Assembly: GCA_038237475.1 (NCBI GenBank)
Contig: JBBRYS010000006.1
Location: 248,001 to 312,000 of the forward strand
Length of the DNA: 64,000 nt
Direction: 5' to 3'
Source of the DNA: JAOAPY01 sp038237475
GTDB taxonomy: Bacteria; Acidobacteriota; Blastocatellia; Pyrinomonadales; Pyrinomonadaceae
Every line of letters begins with the position of its first letter. The stretch's first letter is position 1. Positions 35,951-43,700 of this stretch are shown here, in pieces. The position numbers were made by a program, and so were the translations under genes. The notes under the pieces are model-generated. The model was not told where the DNA came from and made no database searches. It saw nothing but the letters and a program-made list of their open reading frames with translations.

Positions 35951-36499
35951 GTGAGACACCTAACGATGGCTGAACTCGAAGCCGGGCTGGATCACATCCG
36001 CCTCTCGCCAAAAGACCATGGCGTGCTGGAGTTAATTGTCCGGCGCCCACGCCTCGATGAACGCGAGGTCTTGCAGGAAGGAGAGTTACACCTGACAGAA
36101 GGCCTGGTCGGCGATAGTTGGAAGCTGCGCAGCAGTTCGCGAACTCCGGACGGCTCGCCACATCCTGAGATGCAGCTGAATATCATGAATGCGCGCGCCA
36201 TTGCCCTTGTAGCTCAGGAAAAAGATCGTTGGCAGCTCGCGGGAGATCAACTCTATGTCGAATTCGATCTTAGTGACGATAACTTGGCCCCGGGCAACCG
36301 TCTTGCGATTGGTTCGGCGATCATTGAAGTGACATCTCCGCCCCACACCGGCTGTAAGAAGTTTGTGTCACGTTTTGGATTGGACGCCATGAAGTTTGTG
36401 AACTCGCCGGTGGGCCGGGAGCTTCATTTGCGCGGCATCAACGCCAGGGTTGCTCAGGCGGGATTGATCCAGATCGGAGATGTGATTCGAAAAACTTAG
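35951..36499 (+). CDS. MOSC-domain protein
   Basis: The MOSC fold is shown by ELIVRRPRLDEREVLQEGELH, TEGLVGDSWK, VEFDLSDDNLAPGNRLAIG and PHTGCKKFVSRFG, whose cysteine corresponds to the sulphur-binding one. MOSC domains occur in molybdenum cofactor sulphurases and in YiiM-type proteins that detoxify N-hydroxylated compounds. The GTG at 35951 is preferred because GGAGGT stands 10 nt before it; TTG at 35933 overlaps that ribosome site. The protein has 182 residues and is a single-domain form. Confidence 0.85.
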   Translation: MRHLTMAELEAGLDHIRLSPKDHGVLELIVRRPRLDEREVLQEGELHLTEGLVGDSWKLRSSSRTPDGSPHPEMQLNIMNARAIALVAQEKDRWQLAGDQLYVEFDLSDDNLAPGNRLAIGSAIIEVTSPPHTGCKKFVSRFGLDAMKFVNSPVGRELHLRGINARVAQAGLIQIGDVIRKT

Positions 36500-36792
36500 A
36501 ACCTCACAGCAGCTAAGTTCCCCCGGTGCTCAGCGATAGCTTCCGGGCCAGTTCAGGACAACCAGACTCCCTCAACGGTTGCAGCCCACAGCCAGCGCAC
36601 AGATCTGCGAAGTTTTATAGACGGTGTAATTTCCTTGTGTTAGATTTGCCTCGCTTAGCCAGTGCGACGTGTTCAAAACCGCCGCTAGTTGCCGTCTTAG
36701 TGAATGCAGCTGTGTATCGCCTACTGGCATCCCCCGACTCGCCAGTTGGCGTTAATGAAATTCGCCACTCATTCAGATTTTATAAAGAGTAA

Positions 36793-39700
36793 ATGACAAA
36801 ACGTTTGGATTCAGGGGCAGAGTCCGCCAAAGAGTCTTCCAACGGTCGCACCGTCGTCGATCTTGCTGACGCTCGCGTGCGGCTGACCTCGCGTGCTCGG
36901 CCGGGTGTTACCAGCGAGGCCCTGACGCTGGAACTCGAGAATATTCACACCTTGTTGGACCAGGGTCTGAGTATTGAGGCCCGCTCGCGGCTGGTGGCGT
37001 TGATCGTAGCGGCACGCGGCAATGCTTCAATCCTTGCCCTCGCTCGTTGTTCTCTTTCCATCGCTCTCGAGATGCAGGGCCAGTATCGGGAATCGCTGGC
37101 GGCCATCGCCATGTATGAATCGCCGGAATCCCGCGCCAAACTAAACGAAGAGGCTGACAGCGCGCTACGGGTCCAGATTAGTCTGTCCCACAACTATAAC
37201 GGCGATAATCCCAAAGCGATTTCTCTGCTTAAGTCTGCCTTGCGTCAATTCACGGAAGGTGGGAGCGATGCTCTGCTGGGGTCGGTTTACGCAGCGTTGG
37301 CGCGCGTCTATCGCAGCATCAACGAATATCCGATCGGCCGCGACTATTCTCAACGCGCTCTCGAACACTTTCGCAATACTGGTAACTGGCGCGGCCTGGT
37401 CGAGGCCTACTTTGGCATTGCCCTGGCTGATATGCACGAGGGTAATTTTGAATCGTCACTGGAAAATTACGAGTTGGCTCTCAAACTGATCGGTGACCGC
37501 CCGGCCAGTTTTACCCTCGGCCGAATCTTCGCCAACATGGCCGGCGCCTGCTGGTTCCTAAAACGTCCACAGGAAGGGATTCGCTACCTCGAAAAAGCGA
37601 TACGGTATTACGAGCGAACAGATCACAAGAGCAGCGCTGCCGATGGTTACAACAATCTGGGTATTAACCTCATTCTGATCGGCCAGTGGGATCGTGCTCA
37701 ACAGGCACTGGATCAGGCACTGACGCTCGCTTCGGAAGTAGACGAACGGGGCGCGAAGGTGCCGATGATTCTGGACTCGCTCGGCGAACTGCACCTGCTG
37801 CGCGGGCACCTCGACGAAGCGAAGGGTCATCTCGAGCGTTCGGTCAGCCTCGCGAAAGAAAACGGAAACAAGTGGTATGCCTGTCAGGCGTTGCGCACCC
37901 TTGGCCGCTGCTCCCTCGCCATGGGCGAGGAAGCGGCAGCACTCGCTAAGGGAAACGAAGCACTCACATTGGCTGAGCTGATTGGTGATCGCCAGGCCAT
38001 CTGCGAATCAAGACTAATCCTGGCTGAGGCACATCTGGCTACTGGAGATCTTGCCGGCTGTGATTTCGAACTACACCGGGTTACTGAGCAGGCGAGCGAC
38101 TCGCCGACTGATCTAAACTTCACCGGCGAGGCACAAAGGCTTTACGGAAAGCTCTGCATGGCCCGTGAAGACTATGCGGCGGCAGCGCAGCACTTTGGCC
38201 GCAGCGTTTCTATTTTCGATATGTTGGGCGATCGTTATCGGGCGGCGCGCGCCCATTATGAACTGGGACGAGCTTACGCGATCACCCAACCCAACCGGGC
38301 CATTGAACACCTGACTCGAGCGGTGAATACGTTTCGCGACCTGGGCGCGCCGATCGATCTGCAGTCGGCGGAAACCGCACTCACTAATCTCGATCGCAGC
38401 ATTCCCAGCGAGCAACGGAGTGAACCTCCGGCACTGACACAATTATTGACGCTGCGGTTGGCAGAAGCGGTGGCTACACGAGAATTGCTGTTGCGCGAGC
38501 TGGCGGCGATCATGCGCCAGGAGACAGAAGCGCGCCAGATATTGATTGTGGAGCGAGGAGAAGACGGCGCACCGCACCCAGTTATCACTCATGGCTTTAG
38601 CCAGGCAGAACTTTTAAAAGTAACTGCTGATCTTGACCAACTAAAAAGTGACGAGGATCAACAGAACTACGCCAAGGAAAATAACGCCGCCATTATCCAG
38701 CTTCGTTCAACTAACGGGCCACCAGCGACCCTTTATATGGCTCCGCGCGAACAGGCTGCCTTACCTGTCAGCATTTCCATCGAGCCTTTGCTGCGAATTG
38801 TCGAGCTGGGGATGGATGTCTGTGCTCTGAGGTCGGGTGTACCTAAAGGACCGCTAGTACAGGAACAGGAGACCCTGGCGGGCGCGAGTTTAATGCCTGG
38901 CTTTATCCATTCGAGTCCGGCCATGACGCAATTGGTCGAAGAAGTTCACAAGATCAGATCTTCGGACGTGACTGTTCTGGTAACTGGTGAATCAGGAACT
39001 GGTAAAGAACTGGTCGCCCGCGCCATTCATGCGATCTCGTCGCGGCGCGATAAGGTGTTCGTACCTTTCAACTGCACAGCCGTACCCAAAGAGCTTTCGG
39101 AAGGATATCTCTTTGGCTACCGCCGTGGGGCTTTCACGGGCGCGGTTAACGACTCAGCCGGCGTCATTCGTACGGCGGCGGCGGGTACCTTGTTCCTGGA
39201 CGAGATCGGCGATTTGCCGCTCGACGTTCAACCAAAGCTGCTGCGCTTTCTTCAGGAAGGCGAGATTCAACCGCTCGGGGAACAGCGACCGCTGAAAGTA
39301 GATGTCAGGATCATCGCTGCTACGAATACTGACCTTGAAGAGATGGTAGCGCAGGGGCGCTTTCGTGAAGACCTGTACTATCGACTGAATGTGATTCGGT
39401 TACGAGTGCCGCCTTTGCGCGAACGTCGTTCCGAAGTACCCACCATGGTCAACTACTACATCAATCATTACTCAGCGAGGTTTGGGCGCAAGGATATTCA
39501 GATCACGCCCCAGGCCATTGACCTGTTGATGGTATCTGATTGGCCAGGTAATGTCCGCCAGTTGTGCAATGAGATTCAGCGGATTGTCGCCAGGGCTGAA
39601 GACGGCACCTTGATCACCCCCGATCAGCTTTCACCAGAACTCACCCGAACTGGTTCGCCGATTTCTCCCGCCAGCGCGATTGGGTCGCTTAGCGCGATTC

Positions 39701-39882
39701 AAGGTGGTTCAATACCAAGCGGAACTTTGGCTGATGCCTTTGCGGAAGTAGAGCGGCGTATGATTGCCGATGCGCTGCGCCGTCACAACGGCAATATTTC
39801 CAGAGCGGCCCGTGAGCTTGGGCTGACTCGCCGCGGTCTTTACCTCAAGCTTGAACGCCATTCACTTTCAGCGAGCGCGTAA
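36793..39882 (+). CDS. Sigma54-dependent transcriptional activator with TPR and GAF-like sensor
   Basis: A 1029-residue enhancer-binding protein. Residues about 40-545 are a long TPR array (repeated A-x-x-LGR-A-Y and G-N-x-x-G-L-x-EAY patterns). Residues 555-690 look GAF-like. The AAA+ domain has Walker A GESGTGKE near 731, the sigma54-contact loop GAFTGA near 779, Walker B LFLDEIGD near 798, and arginine-finger region further on. A Fis-type helix-turn-helix ends the chain (RAARELGLTRRGLYLKL, about 1005-1022). No receiver domain is present, so control should come through the TPR/GAF part. It converges with the histidine kinase gene with a 14-bp gap. A likely target promoter is at 42601. Confidence 0.93.
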   Translation: MTKRLDSGAESAKESSNGRTVVDLADARVRLTSRARPGVTSEALTLELENIHTLLDQGLSIEARSRLVALIVAARGNASILALARCSLSIALEMQGQYRESLAAIAMYESPESRAKLNEEADSALRVQISLSHNYNGDNPKAISLLKSALRQFTEGGSDALLGSVYAALARVYRSINEYPIGRDYSQRALEHFRNTGNWRGLVEAYFGIALADMHEGNFESSLENYELALKLIGDRPASFTLGRIFANMAGACWFLKRPQEGIRYLEKAIRYYERTDHKSSAADGYNNLGINLILIGQWDRAQQALDQALTLASEVDERGAKVPMILDSLGELHLLRGHLDEAKGHLERSVSLAKENGNKWYACQALRTLGRCSLAMGEEAAALAKGNEALTLAELIGDRQAICESRLILAEAHLATGDLAGCDFELHRVTEQASDSPTDLNFTGEAQRLYGKLCMAREDYAAAAQHFGRSVSIFDMLGDRYRAARAHYELGRAYAITQPNRAIEHLTRAVNTFRDLGAPIDLQSAETALTNLDRSIPSEQRSEPPALTQLLTLRLAEAVATRELLLRELAAIMRQETEARQILIVERGEDGAPHPVITHGFSQAELLKVTADLDQLKSDEDQQNYAKENNAAIIQLRSTNGPPATLYMAPREQAALPVSISIEPLLRIVELGMDVCALRSGVPKGPLVQEQETLAGASLMPGFIHSSPAMTQLVEEVHKIRSSDVTVLVTGESGTGKELVARAIHAISSRRDKVFVPFNCTAVPKELSEGYLFGYRRGAFTGAVNDSAGVIRTAAAGTLFLDEIGDLPLDVQPKLLRFLQEGEIQPLGEQRPLKVDVRIIAATNTDLEEMVAQGRFREDLYYRLNVIRLRVPPLRERRSEVPTMVNYYINHYSARFGRKDIQITPQAIDLLMVSDWPGNVRQLCNEIQRIVARAEDGTLITPDQLSPELTRTGSPISPASAIGSLSAIQGGSIPSGTLADAFAEVERRMIADALRRHNGNISRAARELGLTRRGLYLKLERHSLSASA

Positions 39883-39896
39883 GCTCGCTCCCCGGA

Positions 39897-42323
39897 TCAA
39901 CCAACTCGCGAATTTCGCTGCCGTCGATCAACGCTCTGGATTTGTGGGAAATTTAAGAGTTTTCTGCGCTCCGTAATCTCGTTTGCGATTTCAGCAATGA
40001 GGCCGATATCAAACGGCTTGGAGACAACCCAGTCAGCCTTGACCGCGTTGCGCGTCGAGCAACTGATAGCGTCTGCCCAACCGCTAATGATCGCCAGCGC
40101 TACGTTCTCAGAACGGCGGCGGATGGCCGTGGCCAGTTCCCAGCCATTCATCTCCGGCATGCCGATGTCGGTGAATACCGCGTCGAATTCGCCATGATAT
40201 TCTTCAAAGAGCTCGAGTGCCTCCTGGCCATTCGCTGCCGTGACCACTTCACAGCCTTCGGCCTTAAGGGCCTCGGCCAGCACATCGCGAATCGTGATCT
40301 CGTCATCAACGATGAGCAGCCGTACGGTAGCTGAACCTGGCGAAACAGCCGGCCTGTCCCCGCGCTCAGGAGCCGCAGACTTCGCTGCCACGGGAAGCGA
40401 AATGCGAAAGGTTGTGCCGCGGTTTATTTCGCTCTCGACTTCTATCGAGCCATCATGCCGTCTGACAATACCAAAGCTCACAGCGAGGCCCATGCCTGTG
40501 CCGGCCTTTCCTTTGGTCGTAAAAAACGGATTAAAGAGGCGTGTTTTTACTTCGGGTGACATGCCTGTGCCGTCGTCGCTGATTGTGATGAAGACCCGGT
40601 CTCCGACTTCCTGCGCGCCAAGAGATATTTCTCCACCGTTAGGCATGGCGTCGACGGCGTTGTAAATCATGTTGACGAGCACTTCGCGCAGCTCCACCGG
40701 ATCGCCCATAACGAAAGCAGCACATCCGGTGCGCAGCACGCAGCCAGTGCGCTGATATGCGGGACGGGTTTCCCAGCGTGGCCGGGTTATTTCGCAAACC
40801 TCGGTCAACAGGTCTGCGCATGAAATCAACTGGAATTCCCGGCTCGGACGTTCTCTGGCAAAGTCCTGAATACGTCGAATGATGTGCGCGCCGTCTTCGG
40901 CGCTCTTAATAATCAACTCAAGGCCGGCCGCGGTCTTTTCCGGATCCGCTGAGCGCAGCAATAATTGCGCGCGGCCGAGAATCCCCGTCAACATGTTATT
41001 CACGTTGTGTGCTACACCGAAAGATAGTTCACCAAGCGCGGCCATCTTCTCGGCGTGGGTTGCTTTTTCTCTTTGTTGTTCGTATTCAGCGTGAGCTGCG
41101 GCGATCCGATCCAGACAATTTCGTAAGCGTTCGCGAGTCGACAACTGCTGTGAGTTGGCCAGCAACTGGTTAGCTTGCGAACCGATTTCGCGGCGTTCAT
41201 CATCGCTGAGCTGTTCGCAAATCTCCTCAATCAAAATCAACAGAGGCTTGCCCGCTCCCTCATGGTCCCCACAGCGCTCCGCTACACGGTGAGCTCGATG
41301 CAAGACCGGCTTAGCTTCGTGACGGCGTCCCAGGCGGCAAAGCACCAGACCCTGAGTGGTGAGGGCTTCCGCCAACAAAGCGTTCTCGCCCGTAGTTTCC
41401 AAAGTATCAACGGCCTGCCGGGCGGAACGCTCGGCCAGGTCATGCTGTTTTGAGCCGAGATAAAGTTGTGCGAGGGTTTCATCGACCTGGGCTGCTCCGA
41501 CGCTGTCTCCCAGACCATCGAAAAGCACGCGGGCGCGCTGCAGGTGGATTTTTGCCTCGTCGAGTCGCTTGAGAGTCAGCAGCAGGTACCCATGATTGTT
41601 CTCGACTGCCGCAACGAATCGCTGGTTTCCTATTTTTTCGAATTGTAATAAGGCTTCTTTGTAATGACCGAGAGCCCTGTCGAAGTAGTGAACCCGATTC
41701 TCAGCAATGCCGAGCTCTTTTAGGGTGGTTGCAAACTCAGAGTGAAGTCGTCCCTGAATCCAGGAATCGGAGGGGTCGGCGATGGAAGCTGTCTCGTTCA
41801 GAAGATTGAGGGCGTCGTGCAGCCGTGACGCATGTCGCTCGACTGAGGCCAATCGCAAAAACGCGACTGCTTTCAATTCGCTATCTTCCTCAGAGAAAGT
41901 ATCAAGCGTTGAGCGAAGGGTAGTTCGTGCCAGGTCAAACAAACCTTCACGATAATAACAACCGGCTAGTTCAATGCGACCTTCAGCCGCCCCAGCGCTT
42001 TCCCCGGTTTGTTCAAACAAGGCAATGGCGCCGTTGAGTAACGCAGTGGCCCACCGTTGGTCCCCGTTCACTTGCCTGGTGCTGGCGATCCAACCGGTTA
42101 AGGTGCCCGCAATCAGCAACAGCTTGGCCGCTGCCTGTGAACTTAGACTGCGATGGCTGGGCCATTCACCTAGTTTCCACCAGGATCTTAAAGCCGCACA
42201 CCCTGCGTCGTACTCGCCTTTCTCCAGTTGTTCGCATGCAAGTATGCAGCACGCTTCCACCTGTTCACTGACGGTCAGAGGCGACATTTGACTGTGGGAA
42301 TGGATCTCGTTATTCGCTTGCAT
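39897..42323 (-). CDS. Hybrid histidine kinase with TPR sensor and receiver domain
   Basis: 808 residues. Positions about 20-400 are TPR repeats with no membrane segment, so the sensor is cytoplasmic. The H-box is GELSFGVAHNVNNML (phosphoacceptor His near 440, the NtrB-like HNxxN type), the ATP site has NMIYNAVDAMPNGG near 555 and GTGMGLAVSFG near 610. A C-terminal receiver (LLIVDDE near 669, phospho-Asp in FTDIGMPEMNGW near 719) follows. It reads towards the sigma54 activator. Whether the receiver signals to that activator is unclear since the activator has none of its own; direct contact or a third protein is possible. The ATG lacks a clear ribosome site. Confidence 0.92.
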   Translation of the reverse strand: MQANNEIHSHSQMSPLTVSEQVEACCILACEQLEKGEYDAGCAALRSWWKLGEWPSHRSLSSQAAAKLLLIAGTLTGWIASTRQVNGDQRWATALLNGAIALFEQTGESAGAAEGRIELAGCYYREGLFDLARTTLRSTLDTFSEEDSELKAVAFLRLASVERHASRLHDALNLLNETASIADPSDSWIQGRLHSEFATTLKELGIAENRVHYFDRALGHYKEALLQFEKIGNQRFVAAVENNHGYLLLTLKRLDEAKIHLQRARVLFDGLGDSVGAAQVDETLAQLYLGSKQHDLAERSARQAVDTLETTGENALLAEALTTQGLVLCRLGRRHEAKPVLHRAHRVAERCGDHEGAGKPLLILIEEICEQLSDDERREIGSQANQLLANSQQLSTRERLRNCLDRIAAAHAEYEQQREKATHAEKMAALGELSFGVAHNVNNMLTGILGRAQLLLRSADPEKTAAGLELIIKSAEDGAHIIRRIQDFARERPSREFQLISCADLLTEVCEITRPRWETRPAYQRTGCVLRTGCAAFVMGDPVELREVLVNMIYNAVDAMPNGGEISLGAQEVGDRVFITISDDGTGMSPEVKTRLFNPFFTTKGKAGTGMGLAVSFGIVRRHDGSIEVESEINRGTTFRISLPVAAKSAAPERGDRPAVSPGSATVRLLIVDDEITIRDVLAEALKAEGCEVVTAANGQEALELFEEYHGEFDAVFTDIGMPEMNGWELATAIRRRSENVALAIISGWADAISCSTRNAVKADWVVSKPFDIGLIAEIANEITERRKLLNFPQIQSVDRRQRNSRVG

Positions 42324-42378
42324 TGGACGATTTGATCATGTTGGAAGGGAAGGGCAGCCATGAGCGACCGACGCTGCC

Positions 42379-42405
42379 TACCGAGTATCCACTGTTACCT
42401 CGGTA
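42379..42405. promoter_or_regulatory. Inverted repeat, possible activator binding site
   Basis: TACCGAG and CTCGGTA, perfect inverted copies separated by 13 bp, also seen as imperfect direct repeats ACCGAGTATCC / ACCTCGGTATCC. The centre lies about 210 bp upstream of the -24 box, a usual place for an enhancer site of a sigma54 activator. Confidence 0.45.
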
Positions 42406-42600
42406 TCCAAATGCCGGCAAAGACACTGATTGCCTCGAAAATGTTTTATTTTTCCAGCTATTTCAATCAATATCTTCAGTTGTGTATATCGTGTATCCAT
42501 TACTCCTTGGGTTAGACTCGACTTGTTCAAAGGGGGCGGCTGCGCTTTAAGTTCTTCGTTTTCATAGGCTTAAGGGTTCAGTTCACTGCGGTGTGTTCTC

Positions 42601-42616
42601 TGGCACAGGTCTTGAG
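42601..42616 (+). promoter_or_regulatory. Sigma54 (-24/-12) promoter
   Basis: TGGCACAGGTCTTGAG matches the consensus TGGCACG-N4-TTGCW at the GG of -24 and at TTG of -12 with exact spacing; only C of the -12 GC is replaced by A. Expected transcript start near 42627. Confidence 0.6.
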
Positions 42617-42734
42617 ATAGGAAAGGGCACCAAGAAGTTATTTGGTAAACGGTCGGGTCCAACAGGGAGCTTTACAAGGGTACCCAAGTCGAACCCAACC
42701 ACTCTGGCAACGCTATATCACCAGGAGAAGAAAA

Positions 42735-42992
42735 ATGAGACGCTTTCAATCAACCCTTTGCGCATCGCTACTGACAGTTGTTTTGGCCTCCACTGCTTTG
42801 GCCGGCAACATCACGACGACGTCGGGCAACATCACCACAACCTCGGGTAACATCACGACGACGTCGGGCAATATCACCACGGCCCCGGGTAACATCACGA
42901 CCAAGCCCGGCAACATCACGACCAAGCCCGGCAACATCACGACATGGGCCATAATTGATTCCATCGTGAGCCTCGTCGCGATGATCGGATAA
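42735..42992 (+). CDS. Small secreted peptide of GNITT heptad repeats
   Basis: 85 residues with an AGGAGAAG ribosome site 6 nt before the ATG. Residues 1-23 form a signal peptide (RRF start, hydrophobic core SLLTVVLAS, cleavage after ALA). Then six heptads follow exactly: GNITTTS three times, GNITTAP once, GNITTKP twice, then GNITT and a hydrophobic tail WAIIDSIVSLVAMIG. Each unit contains an N-x-T. No cysteine remains in the mature part. The tail could form an amphipathic or membrane-active helix. Not recognised as a known family. Next to TPR regulators it may be a multi-copy signal precursor, but a structural, adhesive or amyloid-like surface peptide is equally possible. Confidence 0.75.
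   Translation: MRRFQSTLCASLLTVVLASTALAGNITTTSGNITTTSGNITTTSGNITTAPGNITTKPGNITTKPGNITTWAIIDSIVSLVAMIG
42804..42944 (+). repeat. Tandem 21-bp coding repeats (about 6.7 units)
   Basis: Units begin GG[CT]AA[CT]ATCAC and encode GNITTxx. Third-codon-position changes are common among units (GGC/GGT, AAC/AAT, ACG/ACC) while the GNITT residues never change, which points to selection for the peptide rather than recent DNA duplication. Confidence 0.9.
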
Positions 42993-43020
42993 CCTCGTAG
43001 TCTGGTCAGACTGAACGAGG
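42993..43020 (+). terminator. Hairpin directly after the repeat-peptide stop codon
   Basis: CCTCGT pairs with ACGAGG around an inner GTCTG/CAGAC stem. The next bases are TCATTCAACTT, not a proper T tract, so termination would be weak or factor-assisted. Confidence 0.5.
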
Positions 43021-43371
43021 TCATTCAACTTGATGGCAGCTTCAGTCAAAGATCAGTCAAGATGCGAGAAAAATGCTCGTTTGAGCACTTCAAAGGTATG
43101 GTGGCAATCGTTATGCCGTTAACACCGCAAAATCGAATCTGCTTCGCAGAAACGCTCGTCGCGGGACCGAGCGTCCTCACTGAGATGGAGTTTTCCAAAG
43201 AGCTGACGGCAAAGTTAGGAGACAGTCAGCCCACTGAGAGTCGCGGGTGGATTAATCCTCCGCAACACTCCAGATGGCGTTGATAACAAGAGACAAGCTC
43301 ACCCCAGCAACCGTCCGGACCACTGGTCGGGTATCAGGATCGCGCTCTTTCAAAACCAGGGTTTCGTAAAA

Positions 43372-43388
43372 GGGCGAGAAGCTCGCCC
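43372..43388. repeat. Perfect 7-bp palindromic hairpin
   Basis: GGGCGAG-AAG-CTCGCCC in the 708-bp gap, preceded by GTTTCGTAAAA. Resembles the other small intergenic hairpins in the window but with its own sequence. Confidence 0.5.
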
Positions 43389-43700
43389 GAGATTCGAATC
43401 GTCTGAGGCTCGGTGCATCAGCAGCAGACCCTGAGTCACTGACAAGTTCAGGACGACTTATTAGTCACCCCGGTTGCTGTGCACCGACCCTTTAAAAAGA
43501 CCAGTCCAGATCTTTTCAAGGCGACCCATCCATCCAGCCAACCGTCGCACGCCGTTTAGCACCCCAGCCTGTTCACTTAAAATAAAGCCAGCTGAATAAT
43601 TTACTCAGCCACCGGCCAACGGCCTTAGAATACTAAGGCTTTCATAGACATTCACTTTGTTGGCGCTCTGGTAAAAGCCCAGGACATAGAAGGAACACGA

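Larger units (their letters stand above)
42324..42734. other. Divergent regulatory region between histidine kinase and repeat-peptide gene
   Basis: The 411 bp hold no supported gene; the rightward frame 42323-42550 has no ribosome site. The region contains a 7-bp dyad (42379-42405), a sigma54-type promoter (42601-42616) and a leader of about 110 nt with AGGAG before the peptide gene. Confidence 0.6.
42993..43700. other. 708-bp intergenic region
   Basis: After the hairpin, a frame at 43062-43283 (73 codons) has no ribosome site and odd composition and is not accepted. A perfect 7-bp hairpin GGGCGAG-AAG-CTCGCCC lies at 43372-43388. Nothing else recognisable was found up to the GAAGGAA ribosome site of the M20 gene. 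Confidence 0.5.

Noticed and set aside
36526..36792. 88-codon frame directly before the sigma54 activator
   Set aside because: No ribosome site and no protein-like pattern; probably the 5' leader of the activator gene.
36500..36792. Sigma54 promoter for the activator gene itself
   Set aside because: No TGGC-N8-TTGC pair was found in this gap.
42804..42944. CRISPR-like regular repeats
   Set aside because: Unit is 21 bp without spacers and lies in a reading frame; a coding tandem repeat.
42746..43024. Minus-strand frame with VVMLPG repeats opposite the GNITT peptide gene
   Set aside because: It is the mirror of a 21-bp repeat, which stays open in several frames; no ribosome site, and the sense strand has signal peptide, ribosome site and promoter.
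43062..43283. 73-codon frame after the repeat peptide
   Set aside because: No ribosome site, unusual composition, no recognisable fold, in a gap rich in hairpins.
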